Source: Planctomycetaceae bacterium
GTDB lineage: Bacteria; Planctomycetota; Planctomycetia; Pirellulales; Lacipirellulaceae
Length of the DNA stretch: 64,000 nt
Direction of reading: 5' to 3'
Assembly: GCA_003233055.1 (NCBI GenBank)
Contig: QIKP01000058.1
Span: 22,443 to 86,442 of the forward strand
The notes beneath the pieces are model-generated. The model was not told where the DNA came from. It was given only the letters and a program-made list of their open reading frames with translations, and did not search any database. Position 1 is the first letter of the stretch; each line of letters opens with the position of its first letter. Of this stretch, positions 9,325-18,716 are shown piece after piece. Position numbers and translations under genes: made by a program.

Positions 9325-10020
9325 ATGGGACAAAAAGTCAACCCAATCGGATTTCGTACCGGCATCATGCTCGATTGGAAGAGCCGCTGGTATGCTTCGA
9401 AGAAGGAATTTGCGGATCTTCTTTTGGAAGATAAGAAAATCCGCGACTACGTTTCAAAAAAGTACAAGTTCGCCGGGATTCCTAAAGTGGAGATCGAGCG
9501 GACCCGTGACGAGGTCAAGGTCGTGCTCCACGCAGCCCGACCAGGTGTCATCATTGGCCGGAAGGGCCAACAGATCGAACAGCTACAAGACGAACTCCAG
9601 AACCTGGTTGGTCGTCGAATTAACATTAAGATTGAGGAGATTGCCCGCCCCGAATTGCAGGCTCACCTCGTGGCCGAAGATATTGCGGAGCAACTCACCA
9701 AGCGAGTCAGTTTCCGTCGTACCATCAAGCGGGCCATGGAGCAGACGATGGAGGCGGGTGCGAAGGGTATTAAGATCGAGCTGGCAGGCCGGCTCGGTGG
9801 TGCGGAGATGGCGCGCCGAGAGAAACAGATTTCCGGATCGATTCCGCTGAGCACATTGCGAGCGAAAATCGATTACGGTTTTGTAGAGGCCAAGACTGCC
9901 CAGGGGCATATTGGCGTTAAAGTATGGGTTCACCAAGGCATGTTTGAGGACGAGACCGATGGCGCTGATGCCCAAGAGAGTCAAACATCGAAAAAGCCAA
10001 AGAGGTCGTATAAAAGGTAA
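9325..10020 (+). CDS. rpsC: 30S ribosomal protein S3
   Basis: mRNA-entry and helicase protein of the 30S head. The 231 residues include [14 protein letters not shown], the KH-domain [14 protein letters not shown] and the C-terminal domain [20 protein letters not shown]. The tail after [13 protein letters not shown] is not conserved. Its last 62 nt overlap the start of rplP in another frame, so the tail is effectively an out-of-frame reading of the L16 N-terminus. Confidence 0.97.
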   Translation: MGQKVNPIGFRTGIMLDWKSRWYASKKEFADLLLEDKKIRDYVSKKYKFAGIPKVEIERTRDEVKVVLHAARPGVIIGRKGQQIEQLQDELQNLVGRRINIKIEEIARPELQAHLVAEDIAEQLTKRVSFRRTIKRAMEQTMEAGAKGIKIELAGRLGGAEMARREKQISGSIPLSTLRAKIDYGFVEAKTAQGHIGVKVWVHQGMFEDETDGADAQESQTSKKPKRSYKR

Positions 10021-10375
10021 CGCGACCCGCGGTAATACCGTGGCGTTTGGCGACTTTGGACTACAGGCGACTGAAGGTGGCTGGATTAGTGCGCAAACGA
10101 TCGAAGCAGGTCGTATTGCTGCACAACAGTACATTCGTGGCGAAGGGCGGCTTTACATCCGCATTTTCCCCCACAAATCCGTCACTTCCATTCCGCTCGA
10201 AACTCGAATGGGGAAGGGAAAGGGCGAGCCCGATTTTTGGGCAGCGACCGTTCGACCTGGAACCATCCTGTATGAAGTAAGTGGCGTGAGCGAGGAGGCA
10301 GCCAAAGTCTGTTTCGCTCGTTTGGCTCATAAGATGCCGGTCGCTGTGCGATTGGTCAAACGACAAACCAGTTAA
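9959..10375 (+). CDS. rplP: 50S ribosomal protein L16
   Basis: Large-subunit protein organising the A-site region. [20 protein letters not shown] matches the family N-terminus. The start is the ATG at 9959, or possibly the one at 9968; upstream in-frame ATGs are inside rpsC and add unconserved residues. [30 protein letters not shown] and a conserved C-terminus follow, 138 residues in all. The conserved L16 N-terminus lies entirely within the rpsC overlap. Confidence 0.95.
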   Translation: MALMPKRVKHRKSQRGRIKGNATRGNTVAFGDFGLQATEGGWISAQTIEAGRIAAQQYIRGEGRLYIRIFPHKSVTSIPLETRMGKGKGEPDFWAATVRPGTILYEVSGVSEEAAKVCFARLAHKMPVAVRLVKRQTS

Positions 10376-10459
10376 GGAGTGTTTGGTGGTTAGTGGCTAA
10401 TGATCGGGCCGCGAATGCGTGTCCCCGATTCCTGGTCCCCAACTCCAACCCCCAACGAA

Positions 10460-10717
10460 ATGATCGACGCTAAAGAACTACGCGAAATGAGCGACGAGCA
10501 ACTGGCTCTTACGCTGGCCGATGCTGCCGACCAACTGTTTCGGTTGCGGATCCAGTCGCAGACGGAGCGGCTCGACGCGCCGACCGAATTGCGGCTTAAT
10601 CGCCGGTTGATCGCACGCGCTAAAACAATCCAAACAGAGCGGGCCCTCGCCGCTGCCACCGCCGCCGCCACTTCGGCAACGGCAACGGCAACGGCAACGG
10701 CCGAAACTGACAACTGA
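10460..10717 (+). CDS. rpmC: 50S ribosomal protein L29 with a low-complexity tail
   Basis: Exit-site protein. The core [29 protein letters not shown] and the following basic helix match L29. The start is placed at the ATG at 10460; one at 10400 would add 20 unconserved residues. The product is 85 residues against a usual 65 or so because of an Ala/Thr tail encoded partly by a GGCAAC hexanucleotide run (10675-10698). Confidence 0.9.
   Translation: MIDAKELREMSDEQLALTLADAADQLFRLRIQSQTERLDAPTELRLNRRLIARAKTIQTERALAAATAAATSATATATATAETDN
10675..10698. repeat. GGCAAC hexanucleotide microsatellite inside rpmC
   Basis: Four exact tandem copies of GGCAAC encode alternating Ala and Thr in the C-terminal tail of L29. 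Being in multiples of three, copy-number change would keep the reading frame. Confidence 0.8.
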
Positions 10718-10739
10718 CGCCCACAGACAAACCACTACC

Positions 10740-11048
10740 ATGCCAAAAAAACAAGTCATCGGCCTCGTGACCAGCGATAAGATGAACAAGTCACGCCGAG
10801 TGGAGGTGCCCCGATTGGTGCGTCACCCGAAGTATGGCAAGTTTGTTAGCCGCCGGACCATCTGTCACGTCCACGACGAGCAGAACGAATCGCACGAGGG
10901 CGATACGGTGGAGATTATCGAATGCCCGCCGAAGTCCAAAACCAAGCGATGGGATTTGGTGCGGGTCGTTGCGAAGAGCCAACAAGTCGACCTTGCCGCC
11001 ATGCGAGCAGCCCAGAAGGCCGAGCAAGAACCGGAACCAACAAGCTGA
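10740..11048 (+). CDS. rpsQ: 30S ribosomal protein S17
   Basis: Primary 16S rRNA-binding protein with an OB fold. The 102 residues begin [18 protein letters not shown] and carry [21 protein letters not shown] and [19 protein letters not shown] charged tail of about 20 residues ([15 protein letters not shown]) extends beyond the E. coli end. Confidence 0.96.
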   Translation: MPKKQVIGLVTSDKMNKSRRVEVPRLVRHPKYGKFVSRRTICHVHDEQNESHEGDTVEIIECPPKSKTKRWDLVRVVAKSQQVDLAAMRAAQKAEQEPEPTS

Positions 11049-11104
11049 CGGTCACCCCAGGTGCCCGAGACCTTCCCTACTGAGCGGACCTTTTTGAGCA
11101 AACC

Positions 11105-11473
11105 ATGATCCAGATGCAATCCAGGCTGAACGTAGCCGACAACACCGGTGCCAAAGAAGTGATGTGCATCAAGGTGCTTGGTGGTAGCCGTCGCCGCTTT
11201 GCAGGCGTGGGCGATATTATCGTTTGCAGTGTCAAGAGCGTGATCCCTGGCAGCGAAGTCAAGAAGAAGTCGGTGGTTCGGGCAGTGATCGTGCGGGTCA
11301 AAGCACCCACGCGTCGCGCCGACGGGAGTTACGTCCGCTTCGATTCCAACGCGGTGGTCATCGTCGACAAAGATGGCAATCCACGTGGCACGCGAATTTT
11401 CGGAGCGGTCGCACGCGAACTGCGCGAGAAGCGATTCATGAAAATCGTTAGTCTCGCAAACGAAGTCATTTAA
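11105..11473 (+). CDS. rplN: 50S ribosomal protein L14
   Basis: Interface protein forming intersubunit bridges and the docking site of the silencing factor RsfS. The 122 residues start [21 protein letters not shown] and end [12 protein letters not shown], both typical. First gene of the spc-type half of the cluster. Confidence 0.97.
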   Translation: MIQMQSRLNVADNTGAKEVMCIKVLGGSRRRFAGVGDIIVCSVKSVIPGSEVKKKSVVRAVIVRVKAPTRRADGSYVRFDSNAVVIVDKDGNPRGTRIFGAVARELREKRFMKIVSLANEVI

Positions 11474-11513
11474 CTGCTAACTGCACACCGACCACGAACC
11501 ACTGACAAATCAC

Positions 11514-11864
11514 ATGTTAATTAAAGAAGGCGATACGGTCGTCGTCATTGCCGGCAACGACCGGAGTGATCAGGCTCATCAGGTGCTCGCGGTCGATCGC
11601 GAGAGAGGAAAGGTACTCGTCGAGGGTGTCAACCGAGTCTGGAAGCATGTCCGTCGGAGCCAGAAGTACCCGCAAGGGGGACGTCTTAGCAAAGAGATGC
11701 CGGTCGACGTTTCGAACCTCCAATATCACTGCACGTCCTGCAACGGGGGCGTTCGGCTAGGGGTTCGCTACCTGGAGGATGGCAGTAAAGAACGATTTTG
11801 CAAAAAGTGCAGTGGCTCGGCGGGGAAAATTTCTCCGGCCAAGGCTGCCTACGTGAAGAAGTAA
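11514..11864 (+). CDS. rplX: 50S ribosomal protein L24, zinc-ribbon form
   Basis: Assembly initiator with an N-terminal KOW motif (KEGDTVVVIAGNDRS) and RVWKHVRRSQKYPQGG. The C-terminal half has two cysteine pairs, CTSC and CKKC, about 20 residues apart, consistent with the zinc-binding C+ form of bacterial L24. 116 residues. Three tandem copies of GAAGTAAC overlap its stop codon. Confidence 0.95.
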   Translation: MLIKEGDTVVVIAGNDRSDQAHQVLAVDRERGKVLVEGVNRVWKHVRRSQKYPQGGRLSKEMPVDVSNLQYHCTSCNGGVRLGVRYLEDGSKERFCKKCSGSAGKISPAKAAYVKK

Positions 11865-11881
11865 CGAAGTAACGAAGTAAC
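11858..11881. repeat. Triple 8-mer across the rplX stop codon
   Basis: GAAGTAAC occurs three times in tandem at 11858-11881. The first copy contains the real TAA stop. Confidence 0.8.
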
Positions 11882-11993
11882 CAAAACTGGCGGCCCGCTT
11901 CGATCCCAAGGCAATGGCCGCCCGACTTGCCCGTGGTAGAATCCTCGACGCAGGGCGACACGAGTAAGTCCCACGAATTACGAATGCGGAACT

Positions 11994-12566
11994 ATGGTAA
12001 CGACAGCTCCCCGCTTGGCGGAAAAATACGAAAAAGAAGTTCGACCAGCGCTCACCGAGTCGCTGGGGCGCACCAATCCCCACTCGCTTCCCAAGATCGA
12101 GAAGATCGTGGTAAGCATGGGGCTCGGAAGCGCGATCAGTGACAAGAAGAACTTGGAAGATGCCCTTAGCGCGTTAACCGAGATTACTGGCCAGAAGCCG
12201 ATGGCTTGCAAAGCTCGCAAGAGTGTTGCCAACTTTAAGTTGCGACAAGGCATGACGATCGGTGCGAAGGTAACGCTCCGTGGCCCCCGGATGTACGAAT
12301 TCCTCGACCGACTCATCTCACTGGTGTTGCCTCGAGTTCGTGACTTTCGCGGGTTGAGTGACAAGGCCTTCGATGGCAACGGCAACTATAGCTTGGGGCT
12401 TTCGGAGGTGTTGGTCTTCCCTGAATTGAATCCCGACAAATACACCCGTCGCCAGGGCATGAATATCGCTATCTGCATCACGGGCGGGTCGAACGACGAC
12501 TCCCGAGTATTGCTCCAGCAGTTTGGCTTTCCGTTCCAACGGCCCGAAACGGACGACGCGTCCTAA
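11994..12566 (+). CDS. rplE: 50S ribosomal protein L5
   Basis: 5S rRNA-binding protein contacting the P-site tRNA. The 190 residues include LPKIEKIVVSMGLGSAISD, ITGQKPMACKARKSVANFKLRQG and RGPRMYEFLDRLISLVLPRVRDFRG. Typical length apart from a short polar C-terminal extension. Followed 80 nt later by rpsN. Confidence 0.97.
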   Translation: MVTTAPRLAEKYEKEVRPALTESLGRTNPHSLPKIEKIVVSMGLGSAISDKKNLEDALSALTEITGQKPMACKARKSVANFKLRQGMTIGAKVTLRGPRMYEFLDRLISLVLPRVRDFRGLSDKAFDGNGNYSLGLSEVLVFPELNPDKYTRRQGMNIAICITGGSNDDSRVLLQQFGFPFQRPETDDAS

Positions 12567-12646
12567 GCAGGGCAGCCAAATTCCAACAACGAATCCATCC
12601 AAAATAACGAGTCGACCCAACTTAAGGTCCCAAGGATACCAAGAAC

Positions 12647-12832
12647 GTGGCAAGTAAATCAAAGATCGCCAAGGCAGCTCGAGAGCCGAAGTTTAGCTCC
12701 CGTCGTGAAAACCGCTGTAAGATATGCGGTCGTCCACGAGCCGTCTATCGCAAGTTTGGTATTTGCCGGATTTGCTTCCGAGTCTTGGCAGATAAAGGCC
12801 ATATCCCGGGTGTCCGGAAGGCCAGTTGGTAA
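12647..12832 (+). CDS. rpsN: 30S ribosomal protein S14, zinc-binding short form
   Basis: Small-subunit head protein. The 61-residue product has CKIC at 24-27 and CRIC around 40-43, a four-cysteine zinc site, and ends [10 protein letters not shown]. It starts with GTG at 12647 after AAGGAT. A 14-bp tandem duplication straddles the stop codon. Confidence 0.96.
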   Translation: MASKSKIAKAAREPKFSSRRENRCKICGRPRAVYRKFGICRICFRVLADKGHIPGVRKASW

Positions 12833-12848
12833 ACGCCAGTTGGTAAAC
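12821..12848. repeat. 14-bp tandem duplication across the rpsN stop
   Basis: GCCAGTTGGTAAAC is repeated exactly at 12821-12834 and 12835-12848. The first copy holds the last codons and TAA of rpsN. Confidence 0.8.
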
Positions 12849-12947
12849 GATTGAGGTAATGGTCGTTGGGTGGTCGTCGTCTTTCCTGAGGACGAACCAC
12901 TCGCGGCTCACGACTAACAGCTACCCCCCCCAGGAGTTTCTGGCGCG

Positions 12948-13349
12948 ATGATGACCGACCCGATCGCCGACATGCTCACTCGCATTCGCAACGCCGTCCG
13001 TATCGAACGGGCGACGGTGACGCTGCCTGTTTCGAAAGTGAAACGAGGCTTGGCTGAAGTGCTCAAGCGAGAAGGATACATTTGGGACTGGCGCGAAGAG
13101 GAACTAGAGTCCTGCCCGAGCAAACAGTTGCACATCGACCTGAAGTATGGCCCGAATGGCGAGCGCGTGATCCGCCATATCAAGCGGGTCAGCAAGCCTG
13201 GTCGGCGGGTCTATGCTCGAGCGGCTTCGCTCAAGCCGATCCTCAACGGTTTGGGGATTTCGGTCATTAGCACCAGCCGCGGTGTGATTAGTGATCGCGA
13301 AGCGCGACAGCGTAAACTGGGCGGCGAGGTCCTTTGCGAATTGTGGTAG
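12948..13349 (+). CDS. rpsH: 30S ribosomal protein S8
   Basis: Central-domain 16S rRNA binder and, in E. coli, translational repressor of the spc operon. The 133 residues start MMTDPIADMLTRIRNA and end with ISTSRGVISDREARQRKLGGEVLCELW, including the conserved STSRG. CAGGAG lies about 12 nt before the ATG pair at 12948/12951. Confidence 0.97.
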   Translation: MMTDPIADMLTRIRNAVRIERATVTLPVSKVKRGLAEVLKREGYIWDWREEELESCPSKQLHIDLKYGPNGERVIRHIKRVSKPGRRVYARAASLKPILNGLGISVISTSRGVISDREARQRKLGGEVLCELW

Positions 13350-13424
13350 ATAAGAATCGAGCGCCACGAGGCAAGAGTTGTCAGAGGCGAGAGTTTCAGA
13401 GCGAAAAGTTGAAAGCTTAGAAAA

Positions 13425-13967
13425 ATGTCCCGAATCGGTAAAAAACCTGTTGTCATTCCTAGTGGTGTGAAGGTCCGCATTGCGGACCGCACGGTGACGG
13501 TCGAAGGTAAATTGGGAAACCTCACCTACCAACACCGCCCAGAAATTACCGTGGTGGTCGACGACGAGAACAAGCAGCTTGTTTGCTCTCGGTCGTCCGA
13601 AATACGACAGGTTCGTGCCTACCATGGCCTGACACGCGCGCTGCTGGCGAACATGATGGTCGGGGTGACGGAGGGTTACGAAAAAAAGCTAGAGATCCAC
13701 GGCGTTGGTTACTTAGGGGCGATCGCCGGCGATATTTTACAGCTTCGCGTTGGCTTCGCGAACGAAGTCCATAAGAAAATCCCGGCCGGTCTCGATGTGA
13801 CTTGCCCCGATCAGACGCACGTCGTGGTCAAAGGGACGAGTAAGCAGCAAGTAGGGCAGTTCGCCGCCGAAGTTCGGTCGGTCCGAAAGCCCGAGCCTTA
13901 CAAGGGCAAAGGAATCCGCTACGAGGGCGAACAGGTTCGCCGCAAAGCGGGAAAGACCAACGCTTAG
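13425..13967 (+). CDS. rplF: 50S ribosomal protein L6
   Basis: Factor-binding-site protein with two homologous domains. The 180 residues begin [17 protein letters not shown] and contain the C-terminal signature [24 protein letters not shown]. Normal length and order. Confidence 0.97.
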   Translation: MSRIGKKPVVIPSGVKVRIADRTVTVEGKLGNLTYQHRPEITVVVDDENKQLVCSRSSEIRQVRAYHGLTRALLANMMVGVTEGYEKKLEIHGVGYLGAIAGDILQLRVGFANEVHKKIPAGLDVTCPDQTHVVVKGTSKQQVGQFAAEVRSVRKPEPYKGKGIRYEGEQVRRKAGKTNA

Positions 13968-14127
13968 AAAAGAACATGATATCGAGGGTCGGACCAACGG
14001 CTTGGAAGCGACACCTCCCCCCGACAAACAAGCGAGACCCCAGATTGGTAGCGAAGTCTCCTGGATGGCCTTCAGGGAAGCTTGCCTCCAACCTCCTGGG
14101 AACTACTTCACAAACGGTAAATCGACC

Positions 14128-14496
14128 ATGCAACATAACAAAGCCATTCATCAGCAGAGGCAACGACGGCGGTTTCGTGTCCGTAAGCGGACACGGGGAA
14201 GCGCCGAGCGCCCGCGGCTGGCGGTTTCGCGAAGCCATCGCCATATCTCGGTTCAGGTGATCGACGACATTGCCGGCAAGACGCTGGCCAGCGCTTCGAC
14301 ACTCGATAAAGAGGTCGCCTCAGGCTTGCAGTATGGTGGCAACAAAGACGCGGCGGCAGCCGTTGGAAAAGCGATTGCAGAGCGTGCTACGGCGGCGGGC
14401 ATCCAGAATGTCTGCTTCGATCGTGGCTCCTACAAATACCATGGCCGTGTCGCCGCACTGGCCAACGCCGCCCGCGAAGCAGGGCTGAGTTTTTAG
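14128..14496 (+). CDS. rplR: 50S ribosomal protein L18
   Basis: 5S rRNA-binding protein. The family N-terminus starts at [20 protein letters not shown]. The in-frame upstream ATG at 14002 would add 42 residues without similarity and is rejected. [20 protein letters not shown] and the C-terminal [24 protein letters not shown] are conserved. 122 residues. Confidence 0.95.
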   Translation: MQHNKAIHQQRQRRRFRVRKRTRGSAERPRLAVSRSHRHISVQVIDDIAGKTLASASTLDKEVASGLQYGGNKDAAAAVGKAIAERATAAGIQNVCFDRGSYKYHGRVAALANAAREAGLSF

Positions 14497-14638
14497 AGTA
14501 ACGGGATTTTTAGAGGATCAAGATTTTTTAGAGCACCAAAGCTCCTCTCGCATCAGGGCTTTTGGTGTTTCACTAGGTGGAGAGAATCGACCGGTCGCGA
14601 AGCGAGTCGGTCGCCAGTTCCTATCGGAGTAAACAGAC

Positions 14639-15142
14639 GTGGGAAAAAAACGAAAAAGAGACGACGAACGCCAAAAGGGCGAGCTCAACGAGCATGTGGT
14701 GAAGATCAAGCGATGTGCTGCCGTGGTCAAAGGTGGCCGGCGGTTTAGCTTCGCCGCGATGGTCGTCACGGGCGATGGTCACGGGAAGGTTGGCTGGGGC
14801 TACGGCAAAGCCAACGAAGTACCACCAAGCGTGGAAAAAGCCCGCAAGGAAAGCATGCGAAACATGTCGGTGGTGCCGATTGAAGGTGCGACGATTCCCC
14901 ATCAAGTCATGGGAGAATTCGGGGCGGCTCGCGTGGTACTGGTTCCTGCGTCGCCCGGTACGGGCGTGATTGCAGGTGCGGCCGTTCGGGCAGTCTGCGA
15001 AGCGGCCGGCATCCACGACATCCTGACCAAGAGTTTCGGCTCTAACAATCCCATACCGCTGGTCAAAGCAACGATCAACGGCTTGAAACAACTTCGCCCC
15101 CGTATGGAAGTAGAACGCCTCCGAGGAGTCACGCTCACATGA
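14639..15142 (+). CDS. rpsE: 30S ribosomal protein S5
   Basis: Decoding-fidelity protein at the mRNA entry. GTG start at 14639 with CGGAG upstream. The 167 residues contain the dsRBD-like core [33 protein letters not shown] and [18 protein letters not shown]. Its TGA overlaps the rplO ATG (ATGA), leaving no room for rpmD, which normally lies here. Confidence 0.97.
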   Translation: MGKKRKRDDERQKGELNEHVVKIKRCAAVVKGGRRFSFAAMVVTGDGHGKVGWGYGKANEVPPSVEKARKESMRNMSVVPIEGATIPHQVMGEFGAARVVLVPASPGTGVIAGAAVRAVCEAAGIHDILTKSFGSNNPIPLVKATINGLKQLRPRMEVERLRGVTLT

Positions 15143-15648
15143 TTCTTGATGATATCCATCGTGGCATTCTAAAAAGCCGTAATCGAAAGCGGATCGGCCG
15201 AGGGCCAGGCTCCGGACATGGCAAAACCTCGGGCCGAGGCCACAAGGGGCAAGGCTCGCGTGCGGGTCACTCCCAGAAGCCGACGTTCCAAGGTGGTGCC
15301 ATGCCGTTGGTTCGCCGGGTACCGAAGCGAGGTTTTAACAATCGCTGGGGTCTTAGTATCTCGGTAGTGAATCTTGGCCAGATCAACGACGCTTTCGAGG
15401 CGGGCGAAGAAGTAACCCTGAAAGCACTCGCAGCAAAGAACCTGGCAAAAGGTCGGTTTGACCTGCTCAAGGTGCTCGGAGATGGAGAACTGACCAAAAA
15501 ATTGACGATCCATGCCCATCGATTTAGCAAATCGGCCCTCGAGAAGATTGAGAAGGCGAGTGGCGAGGCGGTGACGATCAAAGGCAAAACTCCGGTGGCC
15601 GAAAAAGTCCGCTTGGCGAAGGCCGCTAAAAGGAACGCCAAGAAGTAG
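15139..15648 (+). CDS. rplO: 50S ribosomal protein L15
   Basis: Late-assembly large-subunit protein. The 169 residues include [47 protein letters not shown] and a C-terminal basic tail. Translationally coupled to rpsE by a 4-nt overlap and followed 179 nt later by secY. Confidence 0.97.
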   Translation: MILDDIHRGILKSRNRKRIGRGPGSGHGKTSGRGHKGQGSRAGHSQKPTFQGGAMPLVRRVPKRGFNNRWGLSISVVNLGQINDAFEAGEEVTLKALAAKNLAKGRFDLLKVLGDGELTKKLTIHAHRFSKSALEKIEKASGEAVTIKGKTPVAEKVRLAKAAKRNAKK

Positions 15649-15827
15649 GCGGCCTAGAGTTTCGATCGGGTCGGGCATGCCATGCCGGTTCGACGCCGTA
15701 CAAGGTCGATGAAGGCTGAAAGCCAGCTCGACCGGCGGACTTGGCCTTGTGGTTCGTCGTTTATTCACCGATAGTTACGGCGACCCTTCAACCCGTTGCC
15801 TGAAAATAATAGTAGAGTCCCCCCGCC

Positions 15828-17189
15828 ATGTGGAAAAAAATCCGCGTCGTTTGGCAGATTCCCGAACTGCGACAGAAGATCCTCTTCACCATCGCTATGC
15901 TGGCCGTTTACCGGCTAGGATTCCAGATTCGGCTGCCCTTTATCGATCCCGAGAAGCTGGCCGAATTCAACAAGTCGGGGGGGGGATTGGGCGATTTGCT
16001 CACGACCGTGTCGACCTTCTCTGGTGCGGGCCTCGATCAGATCACGATTTTCGGCCTGGGGATCATGCCCTACATTTCTGCCTCGATTATCTTCCAATTG
16101 CTCGGCAGCGTCATCCCGTCGCTCGAGCGATTGCAGAAAGAGGGCGAGGCTGGCCGCAAGAAAATCAACGAATACACTCGCTACGCGACGGTCGGGCTCT
16201 GCCTTTTTCAAAGCTGGTTCTTCTTGACTTCGTTCGTCGAGGGGCAAGGTTTCGTCGCCGACAGCTTTCTGAATGCGGGCGGGCATCTTTCCTTTAGCTG
16301 GCGGATCGTCGCGGTGATGACCATGACCGCCGGCACCGTCTTCCTCATGTGGGTTGGCGAGCAGATCGACGAATACGGTATCGGCAACGGCATTAGCCTA
16401 ATCATCATGGCAGGTATTCTGGCACGCATGCCAGGAGCCGGGCTGGAGCTCTTGAGTGGCTTCAAGCCGGAACTCGGGGCCACCGACGGCACCGGGCCAG
16501 AGAAGCTGATGCTGCTCGCGGCGATGTTTGTCGCCGTGGTCGTCGGCGTCGTCTTTATCACGCTGGGCCAGCGGCGTATTCCGATGCAAAGTGCCAAGCA
16601 CATCCGGGGCCGCCGGGCGATGGGGGGGCAAAAGTCGTTCCTTCCGCTGAAAGTCAATCAAGCAGGCGTCATGCCGATCATTTTTGCTTCCAGCCTGCTT
16701 ATTTTCCCGGTCATCATTCTTACACAAGTCTCTTCCATGGTTGCTGGTTGGGACGATGGCAGCTGGTTGAAGGCGGCCGTCAGTTGGTTCCAAGGGGCTT
16801 TGGGGCACGATGCGTTCTTCTACAACTTCGCCTACCTCGTGTTGATCTATTTCTTCTGCTACTTTTGGACCGCGATTACTTTCAATCCCAAAGACATGGC
16901 CGACAACCTCAAGAACTTTGGCTCCTTTATCCCTGGTTATCGTCCTGGAAAAAGGACCGCCGATTACTTAGAGAAGGTAATGATCCGCATCACGTATGTC
17001 GGGGCGGGATTCCTTGCGTTGATCGCGATTATTCCAACTTTAATTTCCGCCCTACTAGAAGTTGATTTTGCAGTCGCCAGCTTCTACGGGGGAACGAGCC
17101 TGCTTATTGCGGTTAGCGTGGCGTTTGATCTGGTGCAAAAAATTGACAGTCACCTCGTCATGCGAAATTACAAAGGGCTGCTCGAGTAG
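15828..17189 (+). CDS. secY: Preprotein translocase subunit SecY
   Basis: Channel subunit of the Sec translocon in the cytoplasmic membrane. The 453 residues carry about ten hydrophobic helices and the signatures FGLGIMPYISASIIFQLL and NGISLIIMAGIL. The cytoplasmic loop GQRRIPMQSAKHIRGRRAMGGQ and the C-terminal IDSHLVMRNYKGLLE are also typical. Placed as usual after rplO; adk follows after 142 nt. Confidence 0.98.
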   Translation: MWKKIRVVWQIPELRQKILFTIAMLAVYRLGFQIRLPFIDPEKLAEFNKSGGGLGDLLTTVSTFSGAGLDQITIFGLGIMPYISASIIFQLLGSVIPSLERLQKEGEAGRKKINEYTRYATVGLCLFQSWFFLTSFVEGQGFVADSFLNAGGHLSFSWRIVAVMTMTAGTVFLMWVGEQIDEYGIGNGISLIIMAGILARMPGAGLELLSGFKPELGATDGTGPEKLMLLAAMFVAVVVGVVFITLGQRRIPMQSAKHIRGRRAMGGQKSFLPLKVNQAGVMPIIFASSLLIFPVIILTQVSSMVAGWDDGSWLKAAVSWFQGALGHDAFFYNFAYLVLIYFFCYFWTAITFNPKDMADNLKNFGSFIPGYRPGKRTADYLEKVMIRITYVGAGFLALIAIIPTLISALLEVDFAVASFYGGTSLLIAVSVAFDLVQKIDSHLVMRNYKGLLE

Positions 17190-17198
17190 TTGCTCCTC

Positions 17199-17224
17199 TC
17201 CAAGGATCCGAGTCCAAGGATCCG
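17199..17224. repeat. 12-mer direct repeat after secY
   Basis: TCCAAGGATCCG occurs at 17199-17210 and 17213-17224 (period 14) just after the secY stop codon. Confidence 0.75.
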
Positions 17225-17331
17225 GGCACGAATCGTGGTAATCAGAGTCGCCATCCTTGGCCGCCCGCTGAATCCTTTAGACAAGAAAATCAAAGGGCTC
17301 GCCGAATCGCGTGCCGGGGGTCGAATGAATC

Positions 17332-17907
17332 ATGCGGATCGTGTTCCTCGGACCTCCTGGAGCGGGCAAAGGAACCCAGTCGGAAAGGCTGGCCAATCAG
17401 CTGGGCATCGCCCACCTCTCGACAGGTGAAATGCTTCGCGGGGCTTATGTTCGTCGGACAGAGCTGGGACTCCTGGTAGCCGACTATCTCGATAATGGCC
17501 AGCTCGCGCCGGACGGCGTCGTTCTGGATATTGTCGCCGACCGCACCTTACTCCCTGATTGCGAGCCAGGCTGCATCTTCGACGGTTTCCCTCGGACCTT
17601 GTTTCAAGCCGAGTCACTCGATCGACTCTTGACCTCCCGGAAAACACCGCTCGACTTAGTCATTGAGCTGGTGATTGAGCAAGGTGCCTTACTCTCTCGC
17701 TTGCTAAAACGTGGGCGAGGGGACGACAACATGGCGACGATCCAGCAGCGCATGCAAAGTTACGACAACGAAACGGCTCCGTTGGTGAAATACTACAGTC
17801 GGCGAGGCCTCTTGCGGTCGGTTGATGCACGCGGATCGATGGAGGAAGTCTACGCCTCCCTGGAGTCTGTGGTGAAAGAGGCCCAATCAGCGAGTCCACC
17901 TCTGTGA
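17332..17907 (+). CDS. adk: Adenylate kinase, short-LID type
   Basis: Interconverts AMP, ADP and ATP in the cytosol. The P-loop GPPGAGKGTQ lies near residues 7-16 and GFPRT near 86. The LID region RGDDN..IQQRMQSYDNETAPLV is short and lacks zinc cysteines, which fits 191 residues rather than the 214 of the long form. Its TGA overlaps the GTG start of map (GTGA), so the two are coupled. Confidence 0.95.
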   Translation: MRIVFLGPPGAGKGTQSERLANQLGIAHLSTGEMLRGAYVRRTELGLLVADYLDNGQLAPDGVVLDIVADRTLLPDCEPGCIFDGFPRTLFQAESLDRLLTSRKTPLDLVIELVIEQGALLSRLLKRGRGDDNMATIQQRMQSYDNETAPLVKYYSRRGLLRSVDARGSMEEVYASLESVVKEAQSASPPL

Positions 17908-18716
17908 TACACCTCAAGAGCGAACGCGAAATCAAGAAGATGCGGCAGGCGGGGCTCGTCGTCTGGAAAGCGCACGAAATCGCCAAGAAGCTCGTCGCCC
18001 CAGGTGTCAGCACTGGCCAAATCAATGCCGAGATAGAGGCCTATTTCAACAAGGTCGGCGCGGTCCCCCTCTTCAAGGACTATCCGCACCACCAACAGGG
18101 GAAGCCCTGTTTTCCGGCGGTCACCTGCATGAGCCTGAATGAAGAGGTCGTGCATGGCATCCCCAACCAGCGCGAGCTCCGGGCGGGCGATATCCTCAGC
18201 CTCGACACCGGAGTTCGGATTGGTGGCTGGTGTGGTGATGCGGCGGTCACCTACGCAGTCGGCGAGATTGCCCCCGAGGTGGCCCGACTAGTGCGGGTCA
18301 CGGAGGAGACCTTTTTTCTTGCCTTCGAGTTGATGCGCACGAAAAGCAAATGGAGCCAGATCGCTCGTGCCATGGCCGAATACGTGAAGGACCATGGGTA
18401 CTCAACCGTCGAGTGCTTTGTGGGACATGGAATCGGAAAAAAAATGCATGAAGATCCCCAGGTCCCCAACTTCGTCAGCCGCTCGCTCCGGAGTAGCGGC
18501 GATTTCCCCATCGAGCCAGGGCTGGTGATCGCGGTAGAACCGATGGTCAACCTCGGCACCAAACGCGTGAAAATGCTCCGCGACCACTGGACTCAGGTTA
18601 CCGCTGATGGCAAACCGAGCGCCCACTATGAACATACCATTGCGGTGACCGACGATGGACCGACTCTGCTGACGATCGCCCCTCAGCCGTTCGAGGAAGC
18701 GCTGCTTCTGACGTGA
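17904..18716 (+). CDS. map: Type I methionine aminopeptidase
   Basis: Removes N-terminal Met from nascent proteins using a dinuclear metal centre. All five ligands are visible: Asp in SLDTGV, Asp in GWCGDAAV, His in GHGIGKKMHED, Glu in VIAVEPMV and Glu in YEHTIAVT. The 270 residues are typical of the type Ia form. GTG start in a 4-nt overlap with adk. The conserved cluster ends here. Confidence 0.97.
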   Translation: MIHLKSEREIKKMRQAGLVVWKAHEIAKKLVAPGVSTGQINAEIEAYFNKVGAVPLFKDYPHHQQGKPCFPAVTCMSLNEEVVHGIPNQRELRAGDILSLDTGVRIGGWCGDAAVTYAVGEIAPEVARLVRVTEETFFLAFELMRTKSKWSQIARAMAEYVKDHGYSTVECFVGHGIGKKMHEDPQVPNFVSRSLRSSGDFPIEPGLVIAVEPMVNLGTKRVKMLRDHWTQVTADGKPSAHYEHTIAVTDDGPTLLTIAPQPFEEALLLT

